NCBI RefSeq assembly: GCF_003065485.1
Contig: NZ_CP026951.1
Location: 124,001-188,000, forward strand
Reading direction: 5' to 3'
DNA length: 64,000 nt
From: Salinibacterium hongtaonis
GTDB taxonomy: Bacteria; Actinomycetota; Actinomycetes; Actinomycetales; Microbacteriaceae
The notes under the pieces are model-generated. The model was not told the DNA's origin. It did no database searches and was given only the letters and a program-made list of their open reading frames with translations. Both the position numbers and the translations under genes were made by a program. Every line of letters begins with the position of its first letter. The first letter of the stretch is position 1. Below are positions 53,343-61,593 of this stretch, piece by piece.

Positions 53343-54899
53343 TTGCCCACTTCTCCCCATGGCAACCATTTCGATCTTGTCGTCGTAGGCTTCGGTGCCG
53401 CTGGCTCGTCGACCGCTCTGACAGCAGCCCGGGCAGGCGCGAACGTTGTCATCATCGAGAAGCAGCCCGAAGACGCCCATACCCCCAACATTCGCATGTC
53501 GATGGGCTTCATGTTCGGGGTCAACGACGTGGAGGGCGCCTTCACCTACATGGACCGCTGCTCGGGCGGCATGATTCCCGCAGCCGTCTCTCGTGCTTGG
53601 GTCGAGAAGGCTGCGACGCTCAAGCAGTGGCATGACGACATGGGTCTCGATCTCCACCTTGAGCGGGTGAGGGGTGGCGAGCATCCCTTTGAGGGAACCG
53701 AGGCGATCGACGAGTTTAGACAGGGACTTCTCGCCGACGGCCGCCCGATCGCCGAAGCGCTCGAGGGCGGCGTCTACTTCTCAGGTCTGCGCGCCAAGGA
53801 CGGCGAGCGTCCCGAGCTACGCATGGGCTACGACTACTTCGAGGCCCTACAGAAGGCAATCTCGCGCTACGACAACATCACCGTCATCTATGACTCGCCC
53901 GCTCAGCACATCATTCGGGACGTCGACGGCCGCGTCATCGGCGTGCAGCACGGTCACACCGGCGAACACAGCACGTATGGCGACCGCGGCGTTGTTCTCA
54001 CGACGGGCGGCTACGAATTCGACGAAGAGCTCAAGCTCAACTATCTCAAGGCCTACCCCATGCACTTCTACGGCAACCCCGGCAACACCGGTGACGGCGT
54101 TCGCATGGCGCAGGAGGTCGGCGCCGACCTCTGGCACATGAACCAGATGATCGGTCGGGGTGTCGGACACTTCACCAAGGAGGACGGCAGCTTCGTCAAC
54201 GTGATGCTCGAAGTCACACCGCTCGACGTTATGGCCGACCCCGAGCCCGGTGGCTACGTCATCACCGACAAGCACGGCAAGCGGTTCGCCAACGAGGCGC
54301 CACAGGCGAGCCTCGGCCACGCTTTCTACTACCACCTGCTGTCGTACGACTCCGATACCTTCGACTACCCGCGCATCCCCAGCTACTGGTTCTTCGACCA
54401 AAAGCGTCTTGATGCCGGCCCGCTCATCCCTCGCCGCGCCGGTGTTCACCGCGTCGGCATCTACGACTGGAGCTACGACAACCGCAAGGAGCTCGCGGCA
54501 GGCTGGATCTCGCAGGGCTCGACAATCGAAGAGGCAGCGCGCAATGCGGGTGTGCTCGAGCCTGAGGTTGCCGCCGCCGCTGTCGCCGATTACAACCGGG
54601 GTTGTGAGTCGGGGGTGGATGCCCAGGGGCGGCCCGTCGAGAGCCTCACGCCTCTCGACGGCGACAGGTTCTACTGCGTTCCCATGTACCCGGGCGGCTC
54701 AAACACGAGTGGTGGACCGCGCCGCAACGAGCACGCGCAGATCCTGGACCCATTCGGCAAGCCGATCGCGGGGCTATATGGTGCGGGCGAGCTCGGCCAG
54801 GTCTATGGGCTGCTGTATCCGGCGGGCGGCTCCAACCTGTCAGAGGCCAACTGCTTCGGCCGCATTGCGGCAGAGCACGCGCTCGAGCTTTCTGCTTAG
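53343..54899 (+). CDS. FAD-dependent dehydrogenase, fumarate reductase/ketosteroid dehydrogenase type
   Basis: A 518 aa FAD_binding_2 flavoprotein introducing or reducing a C=C next to a carbonyl. Seen: FAD motif LVVVGFGAAGSSTALTAARAG at about residues 10-30 (split: LVVVGFGAAGSS, TALTAARAG), then EKQPEDAHTPNIRMSMGFMF at about 38-57, GVVLTTGGYEFDEELKLNYL at about 216-235 and the C-terminal GLYGAGELGQVYGLLYPAGG at about 472-491. No signal peptide or haem motif. The start is uncertain: TTG at 53343 has GGAATCACC upstream and precedes the FAD motif closely; TTG at 53316 is the alternative. It is divergent from the EthD operon, so the two sides probably serve one pathway. Confidence 0.82.
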   Translation: MPTSPHGNHFDLVVVGFGAAGSSTALTAARAGANVVIIEKQPEDAHTPNIRMSMGFMFGVNDVEGAFTYMDRCSGGMIPAAVSRAWVEKAATLKQWHDDMGLDLHLERVRGGEHPFEGTEAIDEFRQGLLADGRPIAEALEGGVYFSGLRAKDGERPELRMGYDYFEALQKAISRYDNITVIYDSPAQHIIRDVDGRVIGVQHGHTGEHSTYGDRGVVLTTGGYEFDEELKLNYLKAYPMHFYGNPGNTGDGVRMAQEVGADLWHMNQMIGRGVGHFTKEDGSFVNVMLEVTPLDVMADPEPGGYVITDKHGKRFANEAPQASLGHAFYYHLLSYDSDTFDYPRIPSYWFFDQKRLDAGPLIPRRAGVHRVGIYDWSYDNRKELAAGWISQGSTIEEAARNAGVLEPEVAAAAVADYNRGCESGVDAQGRPVESLTPLDGDRFYCVPMYPGGSNTSGGPRRNEHAQILDPFGKPIAGLYGAGELGQVYGLLYPAGGSNLSEANCFGRIAAEHALELSA

Positions 54900-54921
54900 G
54901 GAGCGCTGCGCCCTCTGGCCG

Positions 54922-55230
54922 TCAGCGGTCGGAGGGTGTGGTCGGCTCGTCGGTCGAGCGGGCCGCGGGATACGACACAGAGTCACTGTCGTCGTTCTCG
55001 GCGTCGGCATCCACATCGACGGATCCGTGCGTGCGTCGGTGCTGCAGGTCGAGCGCCAACTCGTCGCGCGTCTTGTGCAGCAGAAGGTACGAGATCGCAA
55101 AGGCCAGAACGGTCGCGAAGAGCGCAGAGAGCCACCACTCGATGCCGATGAGCATAAGCCCGGCAAAAAGTGCGGCGAACAGGCCGACCCTAATGAACGA
55201 GTAGAGCAGCCAGCGGGTCGATGTCTTCAC
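54922..55230 (-). CDS. DUF4229 membrane protein
   Basis: A 102 aa protein with two hydrophobic segments (about residues 8-29 and 31-51) and an acidic, Asp-rich tail (DVDADAENDDSDS). The pattern RWLLYSFIRVGLFAALFAGL and LLHKTRDELALDLQHRR matches DUF4229 proteins of actinobacteria, which lie beside menD or menA. The GTG start is six bases after a TAGACT box, the flank-type leaderless promoter. It marks the right border of the catabolic region. Function unknown. Confidence 0.8.
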   Translation of the reverse strand: MKTSTRWLLYSFIRVGLFAALFAGLMLIGIEWWLSALFATVLAFAISYLLLHKTRDELALDLQHRRTHGSVDVDADAENDDSDSVSYPAARSTDEPTTPSDR

Positions 55231-55236
55231 CCGTTG

Positions 55237-55242
55237 AGTCTA
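55237..55242 (-). promoter_or_regulatory. -10 box of leaderless promoter for the DUF4229 gene
   Basis: On the minus strand TAGACT, six bases (CAACGG), then the GTG start at 55230. Confidence 0.55.
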
Positions 55243-55364
55243 AACGGATGCTCCCTGGCAATAACCGAGGCACCCGCTGCCAGTCCACCGGGTGCCCGCT
55301 CAGCGCCCGCTATCGCCCCGTCTGTGCAGCTCATCCGAGCCAGCCCTTTCCCGGCAGGCTGGCG

Positions 55365-55370
55365 TAGACT
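55365..55370 (+). promoter_or_regulatory. -10 box of leaderless promoter for PLDc_N gene and menD
   Basis: TAGACT, six bases (CTGCTC), then the ATG at 55377. It drives the overlapping PLDc_N-menD gene pair. Confidence 0.6.
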
Positions 55371-55376
55371 CTGCTC

Positions 55377-55772
55377 ATGCGCGCCTTTCTGACCGTCTTC
55401 GCCGGCGCACTACTGCTTGCGTTCTGGGTCTTCTCCATCGTCGATTGCACCCGCACCGCTGCGATCCGCATGCGCGGCCTGCCCAAGCCCGCCTGGGTTC
55501 TCATCGTCATCCTTCTCCCCATCCTCGGTGGCGTGCTCTGGTTTGCCATCGGCAAGGATCGTCCCAACAAGCGCGGCGCCAAGCCCGCCCGCCCGATGTA
55601 CCCGGATGACGACCTCGCCTTCTTGCGGCAGGTCGATTCTGATCGTGAACACGATCAGCGCATCCGCGATCTTGAGGCCAAGCTAGCCGAGCTCGACGAC
55701 GACGGCACGGGTGACCAGAAGACGGGTCCGAGCAACGACAGCGGCCCCTCGAACGACACCAACAAGGACTGA
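55377..55772 (+). CDS. PLDc_N-domain membrane protein
   Basis: A 131 aa protein with two hydrophobic segments (about residues 4-21 and 40-60), joined by a short loop with DCTRTAAIRMRGLPKPAWVL and closed by GGVLWFAIGKDRPNKRG, the pattern of the N-terminal domain of cardiolipin synthases (PLDc_N), here without the catalytic domain. The C-terminal 60 residues are charged, with a possible short coiled coil (QRIRDLEAKLAELDDD). Its stop overlaps the menD ATG. This small gene beside menD is common in actinobacteria; its function is unknown. Confidence 0.82.
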   Translation: MRAFLTVFAGALLLAFWVFSIVDCTRTAAIRMRGLPKPAWVLIVILLPILGGVLWFAIGKDRPNKRGAKPARPMYPDDDLAFLRQVDSDREHDQRIRDLEAKLAELDDDGTGDQKTGPSNDSGPSNDTNKD

Positions 55773-57475
55773 TGGCACCCGACAGCCCCGCGACGGGGTT
55801 CTCGGTCGCCCTGCTCGGTCGACTCATCGACCTCGGTGTGCGCGACATCGTCGTGAGCCCCGGTTCTCGGTCGCAGGCACTCGCTCTGGTCGCTGCTGAG
55901 TTTGAAGCGGCGGGCCGTGTGCGCCTTCATGTGCGCATCGATGAGCGTTCCGCGGCGTTCCTGGCGCTGGGGCTTGCCGTGGAGACCGGCGTCCCGTCCG
56001 TGGTGATCACGACGTCGGGCACAGCCGTCGCCAATCTCCATCCCGCGGTTCTTGAGGCTTATCACGCCGGCATTCCGCTCATTGTGATCACGGGGGATCG
56101 GCCGCAGGTATTGCGCGGAATCGGCTCCAACCAAACCACGCATCAGCACGGAATCTTCGGCAACGCCACGCGCTTCACGAGGGATGTTGACGCACTCGGC
56201 AGCGGCCACCACGATCCGGAATCCGTGGCCGAGCTTGCCGGTGAGGTTTTCGCTGCCGCTGCGGGCCACTCGGGCTCTGCCGGGCCAGCCCACCTGAACG
56301 TTGCCTTCACCGAGCCGCTCTCCGGCCCCGTAGGCGAGCTGCCGGCTGCGGCGTTGACTGCTGCACCCTCGCCAGCACCCTCAGCCTCGTCGCGCGCCGC
56401 CAGACCCGGGGCCGAGATCCTCACGATCTCTGCCGAGCCGGGCACCGTCGTCGTGGCCGGCCACGGGGCAGGCGACGTAGCCGAGACCGCGGCCCGGGCG
56501 CTGGGGGCGCCTCTTCTTGCAGAGGTCACGAGTGGTGCTCGGTTTGGCCCCAACCTCGTTGCCGCCTACCGAGAGCTCCTCCGCAACGACGACTTCGGCG
56601 GCCTGGTCCGCCGCGTCATTGTGTTCGGCCACCCCACCCTGAGCCGCGAAATTCCCGCGCTGATCGAACGCTCGGGCATTCACACGATCGTTGTGCGCGG
56701 CGCCTCTCCCGAGGATTACAACCCCGGCCACCGGGCGGATTCCATCGTCGATGGCATCGAGATCTCGGGTCCCCCCGACCCGGATCGGTCATGGACTGGG
56801 CGCTGGGTGCACGCAAGCCGTGCCATCGTCGAGGCTGGCGACGACAGCCCCGTTATCGATGCGCCTGATTCGATCGACGGATCCGTCACGGCCGCGTTCC
56901 AACGACAGACCCTCGCGGCGCTTCGCGCCCCCCTCACGCGTCGGGCCGTCGCCGACGCCGTGTGGAGGGCAACGTGGCCGCACGACCGGCTCGTTCTCGG
57001 GTCCTCCCGCCTCATCCGTGAGGTCGACCGAGCTGTGCAGGGCAAGAAGATTCGCGCGCACGCCAACCGGGGCCTTGCCGGCATCGACGGGACCGTCTCC
57101 ACGGCCATCGGCATCGCACTCGCCAGCCAGGCCGAAGGCGCTGCCACGGGAACGACCCGGCTCCTCCTAGGCGACATCACCCTGCTCCATGAGCCGGGAG
57201 GCCTGCTGTTCGGCGCGGGAGAACTGCGCCCCCGCATCCAGATCATCGTCGGCAACGACGGCGGGGGAACCATCTTCGATGGCCTCGAGGTCGCGGCGAC
57301 CACGGCATCCGCCGCGTTCGATCGGGTGCTCTATACCCCTCAGAACGTCAACCTCAGGGCGCTCGCTGAGGCTTATGGCTGGGAGTATGTGCGGGCAGGC
57401 ACGCGCAGTGAGCTCGATCAGGCGCTCACCACATCCGGTGGCCCGACCCTGATTGACGTGCCGCTGCCTCGCTGA
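55772..57475 (+). CDS. menD: SEPHCHC synthase (2-succinyl-5-enolpyruvyl-6-hydroxy-3-cyclohexene-1-carboxylate synthase)
   Basis: Thiamine-diphosphate enzyme that joins isochorismate and 2-oxoglutarate in menaquinone synthesis. Seen: VSPGSRSQALALVA at about residues 29-42, DERSAAFLALGLA at about 57-69, the catalytic-Glu region and TSGTAVANLHPAVLEA at about 82-97, and the C-terminal ThDP-binding LLLGDITLLHEPGGLL (about 464-479) with IVGNDGGGTIFDGLE (about 490-504). Length 567 aa is normal for actinobacteria. The ATG overlaps the stop of the PLDc_N gene. Confidence 0.93.
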   Translation: MAPDSPATGFSVALLGRLIDLGVRDIVVSPGSRSQALALVAAEFEAAGRVRLHVRIDERSAAFLALGLAVETGVPSVVITTSGTAVANLHPAVLEAYHAGIPLIVITGDRPQVLRGIGSNQTTHQHGIFGNATRFTRDVDALGSGHHDPESVAELAGEVFAAAAGHSGSAGPAHLNVAFTEPLSGPVGELPAAALTAAPSPAPSASSRAARPGAEILTISAEPGTVVVAGHGAGDVAETAARALGAPLLAEVTSGARFGPNLVAAYRELLRNDDFGGLVRRVIVFGHPTLSREIPALIERSGIHTIVVRGASPEDYNPGHRADSIVDGIEISGPPDPDRSWTGRWVHASRAIVEAGDDSPVIDAPDSIDGSVTAAFQRQTLAALRAPLTRRAVADAVWRATWPHDRLVLGSSRLIREVDRAVQGKKIRAHANRGLAGIDGTVSTAIGIALASQAEGAATGTTRLLLGDITLLHEPGGLLFGAGELRPRIQIIVGNDGGGTIFDGLEVAATTASAAFDRVLYTPQNVNLRALAEAYGWEYVRAGTRSELDQALTTSGGPTLIDVPLPR

Positions 57476-57506
57476 TGCTGGTCTGCTGAAGCGGGTGGGG
57501 CGCGGG

Positions 57507-57512
57507 TAGCAT
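57507..57512 (+). promoter_or_regulatory. -10 box of leaderless promoter for the PPK2 gene
   Basis: TAGCAT, six bases (CACCGC), then the ATG at 57519. Confidence 0.55.
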
Positions 57513-57518
57513 CACCGC

Positions 57519-58388
57519 ATGACTGAGTCGTCGAAAAGCGCGGAAACCTTTTGGGCGGCCGAGCCGTCAACACTCCTGCGGGTTGGCGCGCTATTTCGAC
57601 TATCGGATGTCGACCCCGCTGCGACGCCGGGGTTCGACGGCGACGAGGCAGACGGCAAGCGCGAACTCCGGCGCACCAACAGTGAGCTTGCCGACCTGCA
57701 GGAGCGCCTGTGGGCCGAGAGCCGATTCGGCGGCGAACGCAGCGTTTTGCTGCTGCTCCAAGCCATGGATACCGCGGGCAAGGGCGGCATCCTGCGTCAT
57801 GTGGTCGGCGGGGTAGACCCCCAGGGCATTAGCATCCACGCGTTTAAGGCGCCGACGGAGGAGGAGAAGGCGCACGATTTTCTCTGGCGGGTGCGGCGTG
57901 AGCTGCCGGCCGCGGGAATGATCGGCGTCTTCGACCGCTCTCACTACGAGGACGTGCTCATCCATCGGGTGCGCGGGTTTTCGCCCCCCGATGTGATCGA
58001 GCCGCGCTACGGCATGATCAACGACTTTGAGTCGCAGGTTGAGCAGGCGGGAACCTCGATCATCAAGGTGATGTTGCACATTAGCCACGACGAGCAGAAG
58101 CGGCGCCTGTCTCAGCGGCTTGAGCGACCCGAGAAAAACTGGAAGTACAACCCGGGCGACGTAGATGAGCGCATGTTCTGGCCCGACTATATGGATGCCT
58201 ACCAGGCTGCCTTCGAGCGTACGTCGACCGACGTTGCCCCGTGGCATGTAGTGCCAGCGGACCACAAGTGGTATGCCAGGGTGGCCGTGCAGAGGCTGCT
58301 CCTGCAGACGCTCCGCGAAATCGATCCGCACTGGCCCGCCGCCAACTATGACGTCGAGTTCGAGAAGAAAAGGTTGGCGGCAAGCTAG
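57519..58388 (+). CDS. Polyphosphate kinase 2 family protein
   Basis: Transfers phosphate between polyphosphate and nucleotides. The single PPK2 domain has Walker A-like LLLLQAMDTAGKGGILRHVV at about residues 78-97, the lid-module start FDRSHYEDVLIHRVRGF at about 138-154, KVMLHISHDEQKRRLSQRLE at about 181-200, and WHVVPADHKWYARVAVQRLL at about 243-262. Length 289 aa, the one-domain form; similarity looks closest to class III, which phosphorylates AMP and ADP, but this is a guess from length. It lies between menD and menF with its own promoter, so it need not act in menaquinone synthesis. Confidence 0.88.
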   Translation: MTESSKSAETFWAAEPSTLLRVGALFRLSDVDPAATPGFDGDEADGKRELRRTNSELADLQERLWAESRFGGERSVLLLLQAMDTAGKGGILRHVVGGVDPQGISIHAFKAPTEEEKAHDFLWRVRRELPAAGMIGVFDRSHYEDVLIHRVRGFSPPDVIEPRYGMINDFESQVEQAGTSIIKVMLHISHDEQKRRLSQRLERPEKNWKYNPGDVDERMFWPDYMDAYQAAFERTSTDVAPWHVVPADHKWYARVAVQRLLLQTLREIDPHWPAANYDVEFEKKRLAAS

Positions 58389-58412
58389 CCGATCTGCGGT
58401 TCTGCTGGCGTT

Positions 58413-59696
58413 CTACTCCGCGGGGTCGAACGCGTCAGCGATGGGCCGAAACTTCATCCGGGTCTCCACGAGCTCCTGTTCTGGAACAGAATCGGCCACG
58501 ATTCCTGCCCCCGCCCACGCCGTCACCGTGCCGTCCGCATCAAGCTGGGCACTGCGCAGCGCGACAGCCCATTCGCCGTCACCATCGGCATCGACCCAGC
58601 CGACGGGCCCGGCATAGCGTTCCCGGTCAAACGGTTCGAGCTCGCCCAGCAGACGCACGGCATCCGGTGTGGGGGTTCCCGCCACCGCCGCCGTCGGGTG
58701 CAGCGACTGGATCAGGTCGAGCGAGGTTGCGCCATCGTCGAGAAGCCCCTCCACATCGCTCGCGAGGTGCCACAGGTTGGGCAGCTTGAGCGTGAACGGC
58801 GTCTCGCTCGCCACGACGCCACGGCTGTGTGGTCGCAGAGACGACAGCACGCTCTGCACGGCGAACTCGTGCTCGTCCTGATCTTTCGTAGAGGTGGCGA
58901 GGGCGGTCGCGGCGTCGAGATCACTCGCGGCGTCGGTTCCGCGCGCCGCACTCCCGGCCAAAACCCGGGCCGTGACGGTGCCGGAATGCACCCCGACCAG
59001 CGTCTCGGGGCTCGCGCCAAAGAACCCGTCAACAGCAAAAGTCCAACAGTCGGGATAGCCATCGGCCAGGGTTGCGATGGTCGTGCGGATGTCGCCGCCG
59101 TCGTCCAGGCGACCCGTCAAATCCCGGGCCAGCACCACCTTGCTGAGCAGGCCATCGCGGATGCGGCGCACCCCTTCGCCCACGATCGTCGTGTAACCCT
59201 CGGGCGAGAGCGAACCGGGCGTGAGCGCTACATGCGGCCGGGTGCCGAGAGGTTCGGTAGCGGGCAGGTCTGCGGCGAATGGCCCGTCGGTGCCGGTGCC
59301 GGTGCTGGCATCGGTGCTCTGGCGAATGCGCGTAAGCCAGAACCGTCCCTCGGCGCGGCCGACGACCACCGAGGGAACGATCAGCACGCTCGTTTGCGCG
59401 GAGTCGGCGGCAAAAGTGAACGTGCCGAAGGCGACCAGGCCGGTGCCGGGAACTCGCAGCGGATCGGTGATCGTGGCGGCGGCAACCAGTTGCTTCCATG
59501 CCGCCGCGGCATCCGTCATGCGGTGCTCGCCGGAGAACTCCAGCCGTACCGCTTCTCCGTGTCCACGGATGCCAAAGCCCCTGCGTCGCCAGAGAAGAGG
59601 CCGGTCGCGATCGAGGTGCGCGGCGAGGGGGCCGGGGTCGGCGATCGGGCTGGTCTCGACCGTCAGCGCGGGGATCTGCGGTGCTGCTTCGGTCAC
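58413..59696 (-). CDS. menF: Isochorismate synthase
   Basis: Converts chorismate to isochorismate, the first committed step of menaquinone synthesis. Chorismate-binding domain at about residues 165-420: GVRRIRDGLLSKVVLARDLT (about 175-194), GASPETLVGVHSGTVTARVL (about 228-247), GSAARGTDAASDLDAATALA, then LQSLHPTAAVAGTPTPDAVR (about 326-345, split in two in the family as HPTPAVGG-like) and RYAGPVGWVDADGDGEWAVA. Length 427 aa. The GTG start is six bases after a TAGGCT box. It is divergent from menG with 37 bases between them, so both promoters are leaderless. Confidence 0.92.
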   Translation of the reverse strand: MTEAAPQIPALTVETSPIADPGPLAAHLDRDRPLLWRRRGFGIRGHGEAVRLEFSGEHRMTDAAAAWKQLVAAATITDPLRVPGTGLVAFGTFTFAADSAQTSVLIVPSVVVGRAEGRFWLTRIRQSTDASTGTGTDGPFAADLPATEPLGTRPHVALTPGSLSPEGYTTIVGEGVRRIRDGLLSKVVLARDLTGRLDDGGDIRTTIATLADGYPDCWTFAVDGFFGASPETLVGVHSGTVTARVLAGSAARGTDAASDLDAATALATSTKDQDEHEFAVQSVLSSLRPHSRGVVASETPFTLKLPNLWHLASDVEGLLDDGATSLDLIQSLHPTAAVAGTPTPDAVRLLGELEPFDRERYAGPVGWVDADGDGEWAVALRSAQLDADGTVTAWAGAGIVADSVPEQELVETRMKFRPIADAFDPAE

Positions 59697-59702
59697 CCAG
59701 CC

Positions 59703-59708
59703 AGCCTA
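59703..59708 (-). promoter_or_regulatory. -10 box of leaderless promoter for menF
   Basis: On the minus strand TAGGCT, six bases (GGCTGG), then GTG at 59696. Confidence 0.6.
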
Positions 59709-59721
59709 CTCGCGGCCCGGC

Positions 59722-59727
59722 TAGACT
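59722..59727 (+). promoter_or_regulatory. -10 box of leaderless promoter for menG
   Basis: TAGACT, six bases (TTGGTT), then GTG at 59734. The two -10 boxes of menF and menG are only 13 bases apart, back to back, so their -35 regions lie inside the opposite gene. Confidence 0.6.
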
Positions 59728-59733
59728 TTGGTT

Positions 59734-60438
59734 GTGGCTACAGCAGACCTCAGCAAGCAACCGGATCAGGTTTCGGCGATGTTCGACGAGGTCGCGCGCC
59801 ATTACGACCGCACCAATGGCTTTCTCTCCATGGGCAATTCGGCCCTGTGGCGGCACGCCGTTGTGCGCGCGATCGACCCGCAGCCGGGGGAGCGCATCCT
59901 CGATATCGCCGCGGGAACCGGCACGAGTTCAGCCGTGCTCGCCCGCAGTGGAGCCCGCGTCGTCGCAGCAGACTTCTCGCAGGGGATGATCGATGTCGGT
60001 CGCACCCGTAATCCCCACATCGAGTTCGTTCAGGCCGATGCGATGGACCTGCCGTTCGACGACAATGAGTTCGACGTCGTCACCATCTCGTTCGGGCTCC
60101 GCAACATCAAGGACCCGCGCAAGGCTCTCGCCGAGATGTATCGAGTGCTCAAGCCCGGCGGCCGACTGCTCATCTGCGAGTTCTCCACGCCACCAGCGGC
60201 GGTAGTTCGCACGGGCTACAACGCCTATATGCGTTACGTCATGCCCGCCGTTGTCGGAGCCACGAGCTCCAATCCCGAGGCATACACCTACCTCGCTACG
60301 TCGATCTCCGACTGGCCAGACCAGGCGATCCTGAGCCAGTGGATCAGGGGAGCAGGGTTCACCCGCGTCGGCCACCGCAACCTCACCGCAGGCATTGTGG
60401 CTCTTCACCGCGGTCGCAAGCCGATCGCATCCGAGTGA
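59734..60438 (+). CDS. menG: Demethylmenaquinone methyltransferase
   Basis: SAM-dependent methyltransferase for the last step of menaquinone synthesis (UbiE/MenG family). Seen: VSAMFDEVARHYDRTNGFLS at about residues 12-31, SAM motif ILDIAAGTGTSSAVLARSGA at about 55-74, the family stretch ADAMDLPFDDNEFDVVTISF at about 101-120 and GLRNIKDPRKALAEMYRVLK at about 121-140, and SNPEAYTYLATSISDWPDQA near 178. Length 234 aa. The GTG start is fixed by the leaderless promoter. Confidence 0.94.
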   Translation: MATADLSKQPDQVSAMFDEVARHYDRTNGFLSMGNSALWRHAVVRAIDPQPGERILDIAAGTGTSSAVLARSGARVVAADFSQGMIDVGRTRNPHIEFVQADAMDLPFDDNEFDVVTISFGLRNIKDPRKALAEMYRVLKPGGRLLICEFSTPPAAVVRTGYNAYMRYVMPAVVGATSSNPEAYTYLATSISDWPDQAILSQWIRGAGFTRVGHRNLTAGIVALHRGRKPIASE

Positions 60439-60481
60439 CCGTCGCCCGCGACTTCTGGGCCCAAAAGATATAGGTGATCGA

Positions 60482-61543
60482 GTGAACGGCAGAGTCTCCG
60501 GCGTCCGCCGCCGCTTCGGCATGGCGGCATCCCTCGGGCTCGGCGAGGCAATCTTCTCGTCGCCAGAGGAGCGTCGTGTCGTCAGCGACGTCGAGCGTGG
60601 CCTCGAAGATGTTGAGGCGGCACTGCTCAGCGAAGTTGCCTTCGCCGATGAGCTTGCGGATGTCACGAGCCGTTACCTGCTCGAAGCCGGTGGCAAGCGC
60701 GTGCGGCCCACGCTCACGCTGCTCGCGGCTCAGCTGGGCTCGGGCCGCAGTGAGAAGGTCGTCATCGCGGCCACTGCGCTGGAAATCACACACCTCGCGT
60801 CGCTCTATCACGACGACGTAATGGACGAGGCGAATATGCGCCGGGGCGTACCCAGCGCCCAAGAGGTGTGGGGCAACTCCGTCGCCATCCTTACCGGCGA
60901 CCTCCTCTTTGCCCGTGCCAGCAAGCTCATCGCGAGCCTCGGCGAAGAAGCCATCCGCATGCAGGCGGACACTTTTGAGCGGCTGTGCCTCGGCCAGCTG
61001 CACGAGACGATCGGTCCGCGCGAAGGCGAAGACCCTGTTGCCCACTACATCCAGGTCCTCGCCGACAAGACCGGTTCGCTCATTGCGGCGGCCGCCCGCA
61101 TCGGCCTCTCCTACTCCGGAGCGCCAGACGAATACAAGCCAGCGGTCGAGGAGTTCGGCGAGAAGATCGGCATCGCTTTCCAGCTCGTCGACGACGTCAT
61201 CGACCTCTCAACGGAGTTCGAAGAGACCGGCAAAACTGCCGGCACCGATCTTCGCGCGGGAGTGGTGACCATGCCGACACTCCTTCTGCAGCGGCAGGCG
61301 GAGACCGACCCTGACGCCGCAGCGCTGCTCGCGCGCATCGAGGTCGGCCGAGCGGCCGATGGCGACGGCGAGCTCGTCGAAGCGATCCGCGAGCTGCGCA
61401 ATCATCCCGTAACTCAAGAGACACTCGACGAAGCACAGCGGTGGGCCCGCGAGGCACAGAATGCTCTCGCCCCGCTCCCGCAGGGACCGGTGCGCAAGGC
61501 GCTCACCCGGTTCGCGGAGTCGATCGTCGAACGCACCAGCTGA
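60482..61543 (+). CDS. Polyprenyl diphosphate synthase (trans-type)
   Basis: Builds the isoprenoid chain, probably the side chain for MenA. Both Asp-rich motifs are present: DDVMD in LYHDDVMDEANMRRGVPSAQ at about residues 109-128 and DDVID in IAFQLVDDVIDLSTEFEETG at about 231-250. GGKRVRPTLTLLAAQLG lies at about 70-86. About 353 aa. The GTG at 60482 was chosen; ATATAG/TATAGG lies a few bases upstream and could be the -10 box of a leaderless start. The gene is 43 bases after menG. Chain length cannot be read from sequence by eye. Confidence 0.9.
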   Translation: MNGRVSGVRRRFGMAASLGLGEAIFSSPEERRVVSDVERGLEDVEAALLSEVAFADELADVTSRYLLEAGGKRVRPTLTLLAAQLGSGRSEKVVIAATALEITHLASLYHDDVMDEANMRRGVPSAQEVWGNSVAILTGDLLFARASKLIASLGEEAIRMQADTFERLCLGQLHETIGPREGEDPVAHYIQVLADKTGSLIAAAARIGLSYSGAPDEYKPAVEEFGEKIGIAFQLVDDVIDLSTEFEETGKTAGTDLRAGVVTMPTLLLQRQAETDPDAAALLARIEVGRAADGDGELVEAIRELRNHPVTQETLDEAQRWAREAQNALAPLPQGPVRKALTRFAESIVERTS

Positions 61544-61593
61544 ATCACGCCCCGCGTCCCGTCGCGCCGTGCGCGATACGAAAGGAATGACCC

